5,628 nucleotides of DNA from Bryobacterales bacterium (GTDB lineage: Bacteria; Acidobacteriota; Terriglobia; Bryobacterales; Bryobacteraceae). Both the position numbers and the translations under genes were made by a program. The DNA is taken from the NCBI GenBank assembly GCA_003164075.1, contig PLRZ01000173.1:1-5628 (forward strand). Reading direction: 5' to 3'. Of this stretch, positions 1 to 5,628 are shown in pieces. The notes under the pieces are model-generated. The model made no database searches. It saw only the letters and a list, made by a program, of their open reading frames with translations, and had not been told where the DNA came from. Each line of letters begins with the position of its first letter. The first letter of the stretch is position 1.

Positions 1-316
1 GGGGAGCCAAATTCACCTATGGTTCTATCAGGCTTGATTGCCCTCTCGACAGCCCTGCCCCATCATTGGACTCGAAATCTCAGCGCGGATAACCAGGACG
101 CTATCCTGAAAAGGCGTGGGAAAGCCGATGGACAGCATCCTTAGCCAATACAATCGACAGGGCACCCGACGGTGGAAGAGTCGGTTGTTGCGCAGGGACT
201 GACGTTCCCCCGCGATGCGCGAAACCTGGGCGGAGATTTCTGGCCGGAAGAAGAATCCATCGATGAATCGGGCGAGAGCCGCGGCTATCGTCGTAATCCG
301 GTCCGGCAATTTCAGC
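1..316. other. No supported gene; region downstream of the kinase-like gene
   Basis: I find no convincing gene, RNA or mobile element here. On the plus strand, short open stretches enter from the left edge: one frame runs 1-144 to a TAG, another closes at a TAA just before position 93, and the third closes at 35-37. Any could be the tail of a gene lying to the left, but none has a recognisable motif. A leftward reading frame at 28-354 (108 residues) overlaps the 3' end of the kinase-like gene by 38 bases. It is arginine-rich, has no family motif and no clear ribosome binding site, so I do not call it. A weak hairpin (CAGGA/TCCTG, 94-108) has no T-tract. No clear terminator follows the leftward stop at 317. 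Confidence 0.5.
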
Positions 317-946
317 TCAGGCCTTCGCTTCCCCGCCGCGTTGAATCGCCTCAATGATGATTTCCGCCACCGTCTCTTCGCCGAGTTCGGAACTGATCAG
401 CATGTGGTAGAGATGCGGATTGTTCCAGTTGCACCCGAAGAAGAGCCGGATGAAATCGGCGCGCTGCCGGTCGGTCGCGTGAATCGACTGTTCCACATTT
501 TCCGCCGAGGGCACTCGTGTCCGCACCCGCGCGACCCGCTCGGACCATGGGGCATGAACAAAGACGTGAAGCACGTCTTTGCGGTCCTGCAGGATGCATT
601 GCGCTCCCCGGCCGACAATCACGCAGTTACCCCTGGAGTGCGCCTCTACGATCAGGTTCCTGGCCAGCGCGGCCATGGTTTCCGCGTCGAAGAACGCTGT
701 GTCGGTCACGGTGGCGACCCCCTCGAAGGCCCCGCGCCAGAGGCCTCTCCGGCTGACCCGGTGCATCCACGAGTCAACCCGTTCGTCGTAATCCCGCGCC
801 AGATCGGGATCCACCTGCGCGGCCTTCGCGATGGCGTCGACCAGCGCCTTGTCCAACAGATTCCAGCCCAACTTCTCGGCAACCGCGCGGGCAATACGCC
901 CCCCGCCGCTGCCATACTCCCGGGCAACCGTCAGTACTCGGAACAT
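317..946 (-). CDS. Cytidylate kinase-like P-loop NTPase (AAK33 / cytidylate-kinase-2 family)
   Basis: Predicted cytosolic protein of 209 residues resembling the cytidylate kinase-like family, P-loop proteins related to CMP kinase whose true substrate is mostly unproven. Seen in the sequence: an N-terminal strand followed by the nucleotide-binding loop AREYGSGGGRIA (residues 8-19), which lacks the Lys-Ser/Thr of a classical Walker A motif, as is usual in this family. Then come KLGWNLLDKALV (25-36), the core VIVGRGAQCIL (109-119), the strand DVLHVFVHAP (124-133), an arginine-rich lid-like stretch (residues ~137-163) and the C-terminal FFGCNWNNPHLYHMLI (169-184). Length and motif order fit a complete protein. 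The start is supported by an AGGAG eight bases upstream. It lies 37 bases after the TetR gene on the same strand, so the two are probably co-transcribed. CMP/dCMP phosphorylation is a family-level guess; the housekeeping cmk gene is normally a different, more canonical protein. Confidence 0.85.
   Translation of the reverse strand: MFRVLTVAREYGSGGGRIARAVAEKLGWNLLDKALVDAIAKAAQVDPDLARDYDERVDSWMHRVSRRGLWRGAFEGVATVTDTAFFDAETMAALARNLIVEAHSRGNCVIVGRGAQCILQDRKDVLHVFVHAPWSERVARVRTRVPSAENVEQSIHATDRQRADFIRLFFGCNWNNPHLYHMLISSELGEETVAEIIIEAIQRGGEAKA
559..581. repeat. Perfect 10-bp inverted repeat with 3-nt loop inside the kinase-like gene
   Basis: CAAAGACGTG (559-568), AAG, CACGTCTTTG (572-581): the two arms are exact reverse complements. 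The site encodes K123-D-V-L-H-V-F129 of the kinase-like protein, a conserved strand of that family, so codon choice plus conserved residues could create it by chance. If transcribed it could fold into a strong stem in the leftward mRNA. No T-tract follows, so it is not a standard terminator. Confidence 0.7.
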
Positions 947-954
947 GAGATTCG

Positions 955-959
955 CTCCT
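955..959 (-). promoter_or_regulatory. Ribosome binding site of the kinase-like gene
   Basis: On the minus strand AGGAG (within AAGAGGAGC) lies eight bases before the ATG at 946. This strong site in the 37-base gap after the TetR stop decides the start and suggests independent initiation on a shared transcript. Confidence 0.75.
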
Positions 960-983
960 CTTCGACAAAGACTCCCGCCTTCG

Positions 984-1595
984 TTAACGGCCGATACCGA
1001 TCCATATCAGGTTGCATAGATATTCGATGTCGTCTTCCAGGCTCTTCTTGGACAACCCCAGCAGGCGGCGGCCAATCAGGCTGCGCACCATGTCTTGAAT
1101 CGTGAAGGCCAGCGCTTTCACGTCCACCGGTCCGATCTCGCCGCGGTCTACTCCCTTGCGCAGCGCTTGTTCGAGCGTGTGCGCGTGCTTGAGTTGTAAA
1201 CTCCGGAACTCTTTGGCCAGCAAGGCGGGATGTGCGATGTTGCCGAACTGGGTGGAATAGAGCGTGTAGAAATCGCGGTTTTCCTCGGCGTACCGGGCCC
1301 GCGCGGCGATGAGAGCGCGCATCTTGGCGTGTGTGCCGTCCGCCGCCTGCATGCTGGTCCGCACCTGTTCCAACAGTTCGGCGCTGCCGCGCTGCAGGGT
1401 CTTCAGGTACACGTCCCGCTTGGATTCGAAATACAGGTAAAGCGTGCCCTTCGCCAAGCCGGCTGCCGCGGCGATTTCGTCCATGGTGGCGCCGACGAAA
1501 CCCTTCTTCGCAAAAACCTTGCGCGCGGAATCGAGGATCCCGGCGGATCGGAATTCCGAGACGATTTCCTGCTTGGTTCTTCCCGTTGCCGGCAT
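984..1595 (-). CDS. TetR/AcrR-family transcriptional regulator
   Basis: One-component repressor of 203 residues, the usual TetR size. The N-terminal DNA-binding domain covers about residues 13-65: an entry helix (ILDSARKVFAKKGF, 20-33) and a helix-turn-helix with the family signature, MDEIAAAAGLAKGTLYLYF (38-56) followed by ESKRDVY. The rest is an all-helical ligand-binding and dimerisation domain without a motif that would name the ligand. It is transcribed away from an RND pump, the standard arrangement for a local pump repressor (AcrR, NalC and TtgR type), and an inverted repeat suited to a TetR dimer lies two bases upstream of its start codon, implying autorepression. The start at 1595 is preceded only by a weak GGCGAG at 8-base spacing. 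Inducer and regulatory sign are inferred, not seen. Confidence 0.93.
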   Translation of the reverse strand: MPATGRTKQEIVSEFRSAGILDSARKVFAKKGFVGATMDEIAAAAGLAKGTLYLYFESKRDVYLKTLQRGSAELLEQVRTSMQAADGTHAKMRALIAARARYAEENRDFYTLYSTQFGNIAHPALLAKEFRSLQLKHAHTLEQALRKGVDRGEIGPVDVKALAFTIQDMVRSLIGRRLLGLSKKSLEDDIEYLCNLIWIGIGR

Positions 1596-1597
1596 CG

Positions 1598-1617
1598 AAC
1601 TGACTCGCCAGTCACTT
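1598..1617. promoter_or_regulatory. Probable TetR operator (inverted repeat)
   Basis: The core TGACT-CGCC-AGTCA (1601-1614) is a perfect 5-bp inverted repeat around a 4-bp centre. Adding the flanks gives AACTGACT/AGTCACTT with 7 of 8 positions paired. The TGACT...AGTCA style is common for TetR-family operators. It overlaps the predicted leftward transcription start and the likely rightward -35 region, so one bound dimer could block both directions. Assignment to the adjacent TetR protein is inferred from position and symmetry. Confidence 0.6.
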
Positions 1618-1626
1618 TATTATATT
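1600..1626 (+). promoter_or_regulatory. Candidate promoter of the efflux operon
   Basis: On the plus strand CTGACT (1600-1605; 4 of 6 to TTGACA) and TATATT (1621-1626; 5 of 6 to TATAAT) are separated by 15 bases, shorter than the ideal 17. The -35 element lies in the inverted repeat, which would explain repression. The leader to 1717 would be ~85 bases and contains a GC palindrome (1666-1675) and then an AT-rich tract (1676-1718). That tract offers other -10-like hexamers without a matching -35, so the real start site could be there. Confidence 0.3.
1619..1624 (-). promoter_or_regulatory. -10 box for the tetR/kinase-like transcript
   Basis: The minus strand reads TATAAT exactly here, five bases from the core of the inverted repeat. 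Transcription would begin near 1612, within the operator, giving a leader of roughly 17 bases. No good -35 hexamer sits 16-18 bases upstream (the area is GC-rich), so the promoter call rests on the -10 box and position. Confidence 0.45.
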
Positions 1627-1716
1627 GCCGTTCACCAGCGGGCGCGGCGAAAATTCTCCATCGCCCGGCGCGCCGTATTAATCTATAGGTGTAAAGAGTA
1701 TTTTTATCCTAATTAT

Positions 1717-2952
1717 ATGCAGCCGATACATTCACCCGCGCTTTCCCCGCTTCTTTGGAGCACCATGGCGTGCACCGTCCTGCTGCTGGCGAGTTGCCGG
1801 CAGGCGCCTCAGGCCGCGTCGCAGGCGCCGCCCCCGCGTGTGGATATCGTGGAGGTATCGGTGCAGGATGTCCCGGTGGCCAGGGAATGGATCGGCACGC
1901 TGGACGGCCGGGTCAACGCGGACATCCATGCGCAGGTGACCGGGTACCTGCTCCAACAAAACTACCAGGAAGGCTCCGTCGTCCACAAGGGCCAGTTGCT
2001 GTTTGAGATCGACCCGCGGCCGTTCCAGGCCGCCTTGAACCAGTCCCGCGGCAATCTGGCGCAGGCCAGGGGAATGCTGCAACAGACCAACGGCAATCTG
2101 GCGCAGAGCCAGGCCCGCCTGGGCAAAGCCGACCTGGACGTGAAACGCTACACGCCCCTGGTTAAGACCAAAGCCCTCAGCCAGGAAGAGATGGATAACG
2201 CCATCCAAAGCCAGTTGGAAGCACGGGCCGGCGTGGAGGCTTCGCAGGCAACCATTGAGGCCGCAAAGGCCGCCATCGTGGCCGCCGAAGCGGCGGTGGA
2301 CGACGCCCAAGTGAAGCTCGGGTTTACCAGCATCGTGTCACCCATCGACGGCATCGCCGGCCTGGCCAAGATGCAGGTCGGAGCCCTGGTGGGGCCTTCC
2401 ACCGGCGAACTCACCACGGTTTCGACGGTGGATCCCATAAAGGCGTATTTCGCCGTGAGCGAGCAGGAATACCTGGCGCGCCACGCGCAAATGCAGGGCA
2501 GCGGGCCGGGCGCTACCGCCGGCAACCTGGACCTGATTCTGGCGGATGGATCGGTCTATCCGCATAAAGGCTCATTCTTCATGGCCGATCGCCAGGTGGA
2601 CCTGGGCACCGGCTCCATGCGCATCGCCGCGCTGTTTCCGAACCCCGGCAATGTGCTCCGGCCGGGGCAGTATTGCCGCGTGCGGTCGGTGGTGGAGACT
2701 CGCAAGAACGCCGTACTGGTGCCGCAACGCGCCATTGCCGAACTGCAAGGCACCTCCCAGGTGGCCGTGGTGGGTACCGATAACAAAGTGGAGATCCGCC
2801 CCGTCAAGTTGGGCGAAACCATCGGCTCGCAGCGGATTGTCGAAGACGGACTGCACGGCGGCGAACGGATCGTCGTCGAGGGCCTGCAGAAAGTCCGCGG
2901 CGGAATGACCGTGGACCCCAGGATCGCGCCTGGACAGGCGGGGGCGAACTAG
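1717..2952 (+). CDS. RND efflux pump periplasmic adaptor (membrane fusion protein), lipoprotein
   Basis: Periplasmic adaptor of 411 residues, AcrA/MexA/HlyD family, linking the inner-membrane RND permease to an outer-membrane channel. The N-terminus is a hydrophobic signal ending in lipobox L-A-S-C, with Cys27 the probable lipidated residue, then a Pro/Ala-rich linker. Next come the first half of the lipoyl/barrel-sandwich domain (IHAQVTGYL...GQLLFEIDP, ~69-101), a long alpha-helical hairpin (~103-203, turn TPLVKTKAL at 146-154), the second lipoyl half (SPIDGIAGL, 208-216), a beta-barrel and a membrane-proximal domain ending in GLHGGERIVVEGLQKVRGG. The frame is open upstream to 1444, but that part is the antisense of tetR. 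ATG 1717 leaves a 27-residue signal; ATG 1765, behind a GGAG, would leave only 10 residues before the Cys, so 1717 is preferred although no Shine-Dalgarno precedes it. The stop lies 4 bases before the permease start. Confidence 0.92.
   Translation: MQPIHSPALSPLLWSTMACTVLLLASCRQAPQAASQAPPPRVDIVEVSVQDVPVAREWIGTLDGRVNADIHAQVTGYLLQQNYQEGSVVHKGQLLFEIDPRPFQAALNQSRGNLAQARGMLQQTNGNLAQSQARLGKADLDVKRYTPLVKTKALSQEEMDNAIQSQLEARAGVEASQATIEAAKAAIVAAEAAVDDAQVKLGFTSIVSPIDGIAGLAKMQVGALVGPSTGELTTVSTVDPIKAYFAVSEQEYLARHAQMQGSGPGATAGNLDLILADGSVYPHKGSFFMADRQVDLGTGSMRIAALFPNPGNVLRPGQYCRVRSVVETRKNAVLVPQRAIAELQGTSQVAVVGTDNKVEIRPVKLGETIGSQRIVEDGLHGGERIVVEGLQKVRGGMTVDPRIAPGQAGAN
2049..2106 (+). repeat. 42-bp-spaced direct repeat in the adaptor hairpin
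   Basis: The 16-base string CGGCAATCTGGCGCAG occurs at 2049-2064 and again at 2091-2106, exactly 42 bases apart. It encodes GNLAQ at residues 112-116 and 126-130, a spacing of 14 residues or two heptads in the first arm of the coiled-coil hairpin. This looks like the remnant of an in-frame duplication that lengthened the helix. Confidence 0.7.
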
Positions 2953-2956
2953 CGCC

Positions 2957-5628
2957 ATGTCCAGGTTCTTCATTGAACGGCCGATCGTGGCGATCGTGAT
3001 TGCCATCCTCACGGTGATCATCGGCGGAATCTCCATGGTCACGCTGCCGGTGGCCCAATACCCGGAGATCGTCCCTCCCGAAGTCACCATCGGCGCCACG
3101 TATCTGGGCGCCGACGCGCTGACCATCGAGCAATCCGTAGCCGCTCCCATCGAGCAGCAGATGAGCGGCGTGGACAACATGGGGTACATGTTTTCCACCA
3201 ACGCCAATAACGGCAGCATGTCGCTGCGCGTGAACTTCGACGTCAAGACCCAGCCCAATATCGATCTGATCCTCACGCAGATGCGCGAGTCGCTGGCGGC
3301 CACCCAGTTGCCTGCCGACGTCAACAATTACGGTGTGATCATCCGCAAGGCCATGAGCTCGCCGATTTACATGATCGCGCTGTACTCGCCCAAGGGAACG
3401 CGCGACCGGAATTTCCTGGCGAACTACGCCTACATCAACATGGTGGACGAACTGGCGCGCACGCCGGGAATCGGCGACGTGCAGATCTACGGCGGCCGTT
3501 ACGCCATGCAGATCTGGGTCAAGCCCGATCAACTCGCCAAACTGCAGGTCACCGTACCGGAAATCCTGAGTGCCATCCGGCAGCAGAACACCGTGAATCC
3601 GGCCGGACAGGTGGGCAGCGAGCCGGCGCCGAAAGGGCAGGAGTTTACGTATTCGGTGCGCGCCCAGGGCCGTTTAATTACGCCCGAAGAGTTCGGCGCC
3701 ATCGTGATCCGCGCCAATCGCGACGGCTCGGTGCTCCGCCTGCGGGATATTGCGCGGACCGAACTGGGGGCCGAGACTTACAACGTGACGGGCCGCGTCA
3801 ACGGCCATCCCGCGGCCATCATGCCGCTCTACCAACTGCCCGGATCCAATGCGCTGGATGCCGCCGCGGGCGTCAGGAAGGCGCTGGCCAGGCTCAAAGA
3901 GCGCTTCCCGGAGGACGTGGATTACACCGTCTCGCTGGACACCACTCTGCCGGTGACCGAGGGCATTTCGGAAATCGTGATCACGCTGTTCGAAGCGCTG
4001 CTGCTGGTAGCGCTGGTGGTGTACGTGTTCCTGCAGGATTGGCGCGCCACCCTCATCCCGCTGCTGGCCGTACCGGTTTCGCTGATCGGCACCTTCATGC
4101 TGTTCCCGCTGTTCGGCTTCTCCGTGAATACGCTGTCGCTGTTCGGCCTGGTGCTGGCCATCGGACTGGTGGTGGACGACGCCATCGTAGTGGTGGAAGC
4201 CACCCAGCACCACATTGAGGAAGGACTATCGCCCAAAGATGCGGCGCGCAAGGCCATGGAAGAGGTCTCCGCGCCGGTGATCGGAATCGCGGTGATTCTG
4301 GCCGCGGTATTCGTCCCCACGGTCTTCGTGCCGGGAATCACCGGCCGTCTGTACCAGCAATTCGCCATTACCATCGCCATCTCGGTGGTCATCTCCGCCT
4401 TCAATGCGCTCACTCTGAGCCCGGCGCTTTCGGCGTTGCTGCTCCGGCCGGCCAAGCCGCGCCGCCGCGGGCCATTAGGGAGCTTCTTCAAGATTTTCAA
4501 CCGCCTCTTCGAGCGCGGGCGGAATGGCTATGTCGCCGGTTGCCGGGCGCTGATTCGAAAGTCGGCCATCGCGCTGGCTGTACTGGCCGGGTGCGCGGGA
4601 CTGGCGGGATGGTTTGGCACCAAACTGCCCACCGGCTTCCTGCCGGAAGAAGACCTCGGCTACCTGCTGCTTTCGGTGCAGCTTCCCAATGCCGCTTCGT
4701 TACAGCGGACCGATGCGGCCGTTCGCAAGGTGGAGGAAATCGTCAAGCAGGTTCCGGCAATCGAAACGTATAGCAGCGTAGTTGGGTATAACTTCCTGAG
4801 CGGCGTCCAGAATACTTACTCCGGATTCTTCTTCCTCAAGCTCAGACCGTGGGACGAGCGCAAGAGCAAGGAGGAGCAGGCGTCGGCACTGGTGGGCGTC
4901 CTGAACCGCAAGCTGTCGGGGCTGATCGAGGGCACGGCTTTCTCCATCACGCCCCCGGCGATCCCCGGCGTGGGCTCGTCCGGCGGATTCACCTTCATCC
5001 TGGAAGACCGCTCCGGCGGAGATATCGCCTTCCTCAATTCCAACCTGCAGCAATTCATGCAGGCGGCCCAAAAGCGGCCGGAACTGACCAATCTGAGCAC
5101 CACTTTTCTGCCCACCATTCCGCAAGTCTATGTGGATGTGGACCGCGACAAGACCATTTCGCAAGGCATCGTTCTGGGCGACGTGTACCAGACGCTGCAA
5201 ACCTTCATGGGCGGATCGTTCGTGAACTACTTCAACCGCTTCGGACGCCAGTGGCGCGTCTTCCTGGAGGCCGAAGGAGAACAGCGGACACGCGCCGAGA
5301 ACATGGACCAGTTTTACGTCCGCAACCAACAGGGCGGCATGGTGCCGCTCTCCGCGCTCACCAACATCAGACGCATCTACGGGCCGGAATTCACCCAGCG
5401 CTATGACCTTTACCGCTGCGCCCAGGTCTTCGGCGCCGCCGCGCCGGGCTACAGTTCCGGACAGGCCATGGACGCGCTGGAGCAGGTTTTCAAGCAGACC
5501 ATGCCCCGCGAGATGGGCTTCGATTATTCGGGCATGTCCTTCCAGGAGCAGGTGGCCCGCCAGGGTCTGTCCCCGCTGGTGATATTCGGCATGTCGCTGG
5601 TCTTCGTGTTCCTCATCCTGGCGGCGCT
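2957..5628 (+). CDS. RND efflux pump inner-membrane permease (HAE1/AcrB family), 3' end outside window
   Basis: Proton-driven multidrug exporter subunit, expected to work as a trimer in the inner membrane. 890 residues are in the window; family members are ~1050, so the last four TM helices and the usual TM10 Lys and TM11 Thr are missing. It begins MSRFFIERPIVAIVIAILTV, the typical HAE1 N-terminus and TM1. The first porter/docking block follows (~30-335), then TM2-TM6 (~341-490). TM4 carries the proton-relay pair Asp407-Asp408 in GLVVDDAIVVVE, the same numbers as in E. coli AcrB. After TM7 (~536-556) comes the second periplasmic block, with the switch-loop region VVGYNFLSGVQNTYSGF (608-624) and RYDLYRCAQVFGAAAPG; TM8 starts near 872. 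ATG 2957 is four bases after the adaptor stop, with a G-rich AGGCGGGGG ~13 bases upstream, so the two are surely one operon. Substrates cannot be read from the sequence. Confidence 0.96.
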   Translation, partial: MSRFFIERPIVAIVIAILTVIIGGISMVTLPVAQYPEIVPPEVTIGATYLGADALTIEQSVAAPIEQQMSGVDNMGYMFSTNANNGSMSLRVNFDVKTQPNIDLILTQMRESLAATQLPADVNNYGVIIRKAMSSPIYMIALYSPKGTRDRNFLANYAYINMVDELARTPGIGDVQIYGGRYAMQIWVKPDQLAKLQVTVPEILSAIRQQNTVNPAGQVGSEPAPKGQEFTYSVRAQGRLITPEEFGAIVIRANRDGSVLRLRDIARTELGAETYNVTGRVNGHPAAIMPLYQLPGSNALDAAAGVRKALARLKERFPEDVDYTVSLDTTLPVTEGISEIVITLFEALLLVALVVYVFLQDWRATLIPLLAVPVSLIGTFMLFPLFGFSVNTLSLFGLVLAIGLVVDDAIVVVEATQHHIEEGLSPKDAARKAMEEVSAPVIGIAVILAAVFVPTVFVPGITGRLYQQFAITIAISVVISAFNALTLSPALSALLLRPAKPRRRGPLGSFFKIFNRLFERGRNGYVAGCRALIRKSAIALAVLAGCAGLAGWFGTKLPTGFLPEEDLGYLLLSVQLPNAASLQRTDAAVRKVEEIVKQVPAIETYSSVVGYNFLSGVQNTYSGFFFLKLRPWDERKSKEEQASALVGVLNRKLSGLIEGTAFSITPPAIPGVGSSGGFTFILEDRSGGDIAFLNSNLQQFMQAAQKRPELTNLSTTFLPTIPQVYVDVDRDKTISQGIVLGDVYQTLQTFMGGSFVNYFNRFGRQWRVFLEAEGEQRTRAENMDQFYVRNQQGGMVPLSALTNIRRIYGPEFTQRYDLYRCAQVFGAAAPGYSSGQAMDALEQVFKQTMPREMGFDYSGMSFQEQVARQGLSPLVIFGMSLVFVFLILAA

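Noticed and set aside
94..108. Small hairpin CAGGA-CGCTA-TCCTG as a terminator
   Set aside because: Only a 5-bp stem and no T-tract on either strand.
215..1105. Plus-strand open frame of 296 residues
   Set aside because: It lies antisense across the whole kinase-like gene and the end of tetR; the protein has no family motif, and the minus-strand genes have clear signatures.
1666..1675. GC palindrome CGGCGCGCCG as a second operator
   Set aside because: A 10-bp GC palindrome is expected often in DNA this GC-rich, and it shares no sequence with the TGACT/AGTCA repeat; a similar one (AGCCGCGGCT) occurs at 277-286.
1444..1716. Upstream extension of the adaptor reading frame
   Set aside because: This part is antisense to the tetR DNA-binding domain and crosses the divergent promoter; the lipoprotein signal begins near 1717.
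2572..3532. Minus-strand open frames (2572-3327 and 2804-3532)
   Set aside because: Antisense shadows of the adaptor and permease in GC-rich DNA, rich in His/Arg/Gly with no motif.
3674..5329. Minus-strand open frames under the permease (3674-4213, 3922-4500, 4700-5329)
   Set aside because: The plus-strand permease frame is continuous and strongly conserved here; these frames are low-complexity shadows.
1..5628. CRISPR array, insertion sequence, tRNA/rRNA or novel defence system
   Set aside because: No regularly spaced repeats, terminal inverted repeats with a transposase, or structured RNA signatures were seen; the content is an ordinary efflux locus.

Overview
The window is GC-rich and reads as bacterial chromosome. 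The protein types suggest an Acidobacteriota member, possibly near Bryobacterales/Solibacter: an HAE1-type RND pump with a VEATQHHIEEG stretch after TM4, a TetR regulator ending in a long helical domain, and a P-loop cytidylate kinase-like protein. This placement comes from general resemblance only. No rRNA, tRNA or other phylogenetic marker is present.

Layout: positions 1-316 hold no gene I can support. A leftward pair follows, a cytidylate kinase-like gene (317-946) and, upstream of it in transcription order, a TetR-family regulator (984-1595); 37 bases separate them and they probably form one transcript. The 121-base divergent spacer (1596-1716) carries a clear inverted repeat (1598-1617) that looks like the TetR operator and a TATAAT box for the leftward transcript. 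The rightward unit starts with a lipoprotein periplasmic adaptor of an RND efflux pump (1717-2952). Four bases later comes the inner-membrane RND permease (2957 to beyond 5628), which is cut by the window edge after 890 of an expected ~1050 residues.

How the genes work together: permease and adaptor should form the inner-membrane and periplasmic parts of a proton-driven tripartite efflux pump of the AcrAB/MexAB kind. The outer-membrane channel is not in the window and may lie just downstream. The TetR protein is the likely local repressor of both its own transcript and the pump. The cytidylate kinase-like protein shares the regulator's transcript, but its role is not evident from the sequence.

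I see no convincing undescribed system; the core is a standard RND efflux locus. Points worth a second look are the single operator serving both directions, the co-transcribed kinase-like gene, an adaptor coiled-coil hairpin that seems longer than in AcrA by two heptads per arm, altered drug-pocket aromatics in the permease, and a perfect 10-bp hairpin inside the kinase-like gene.
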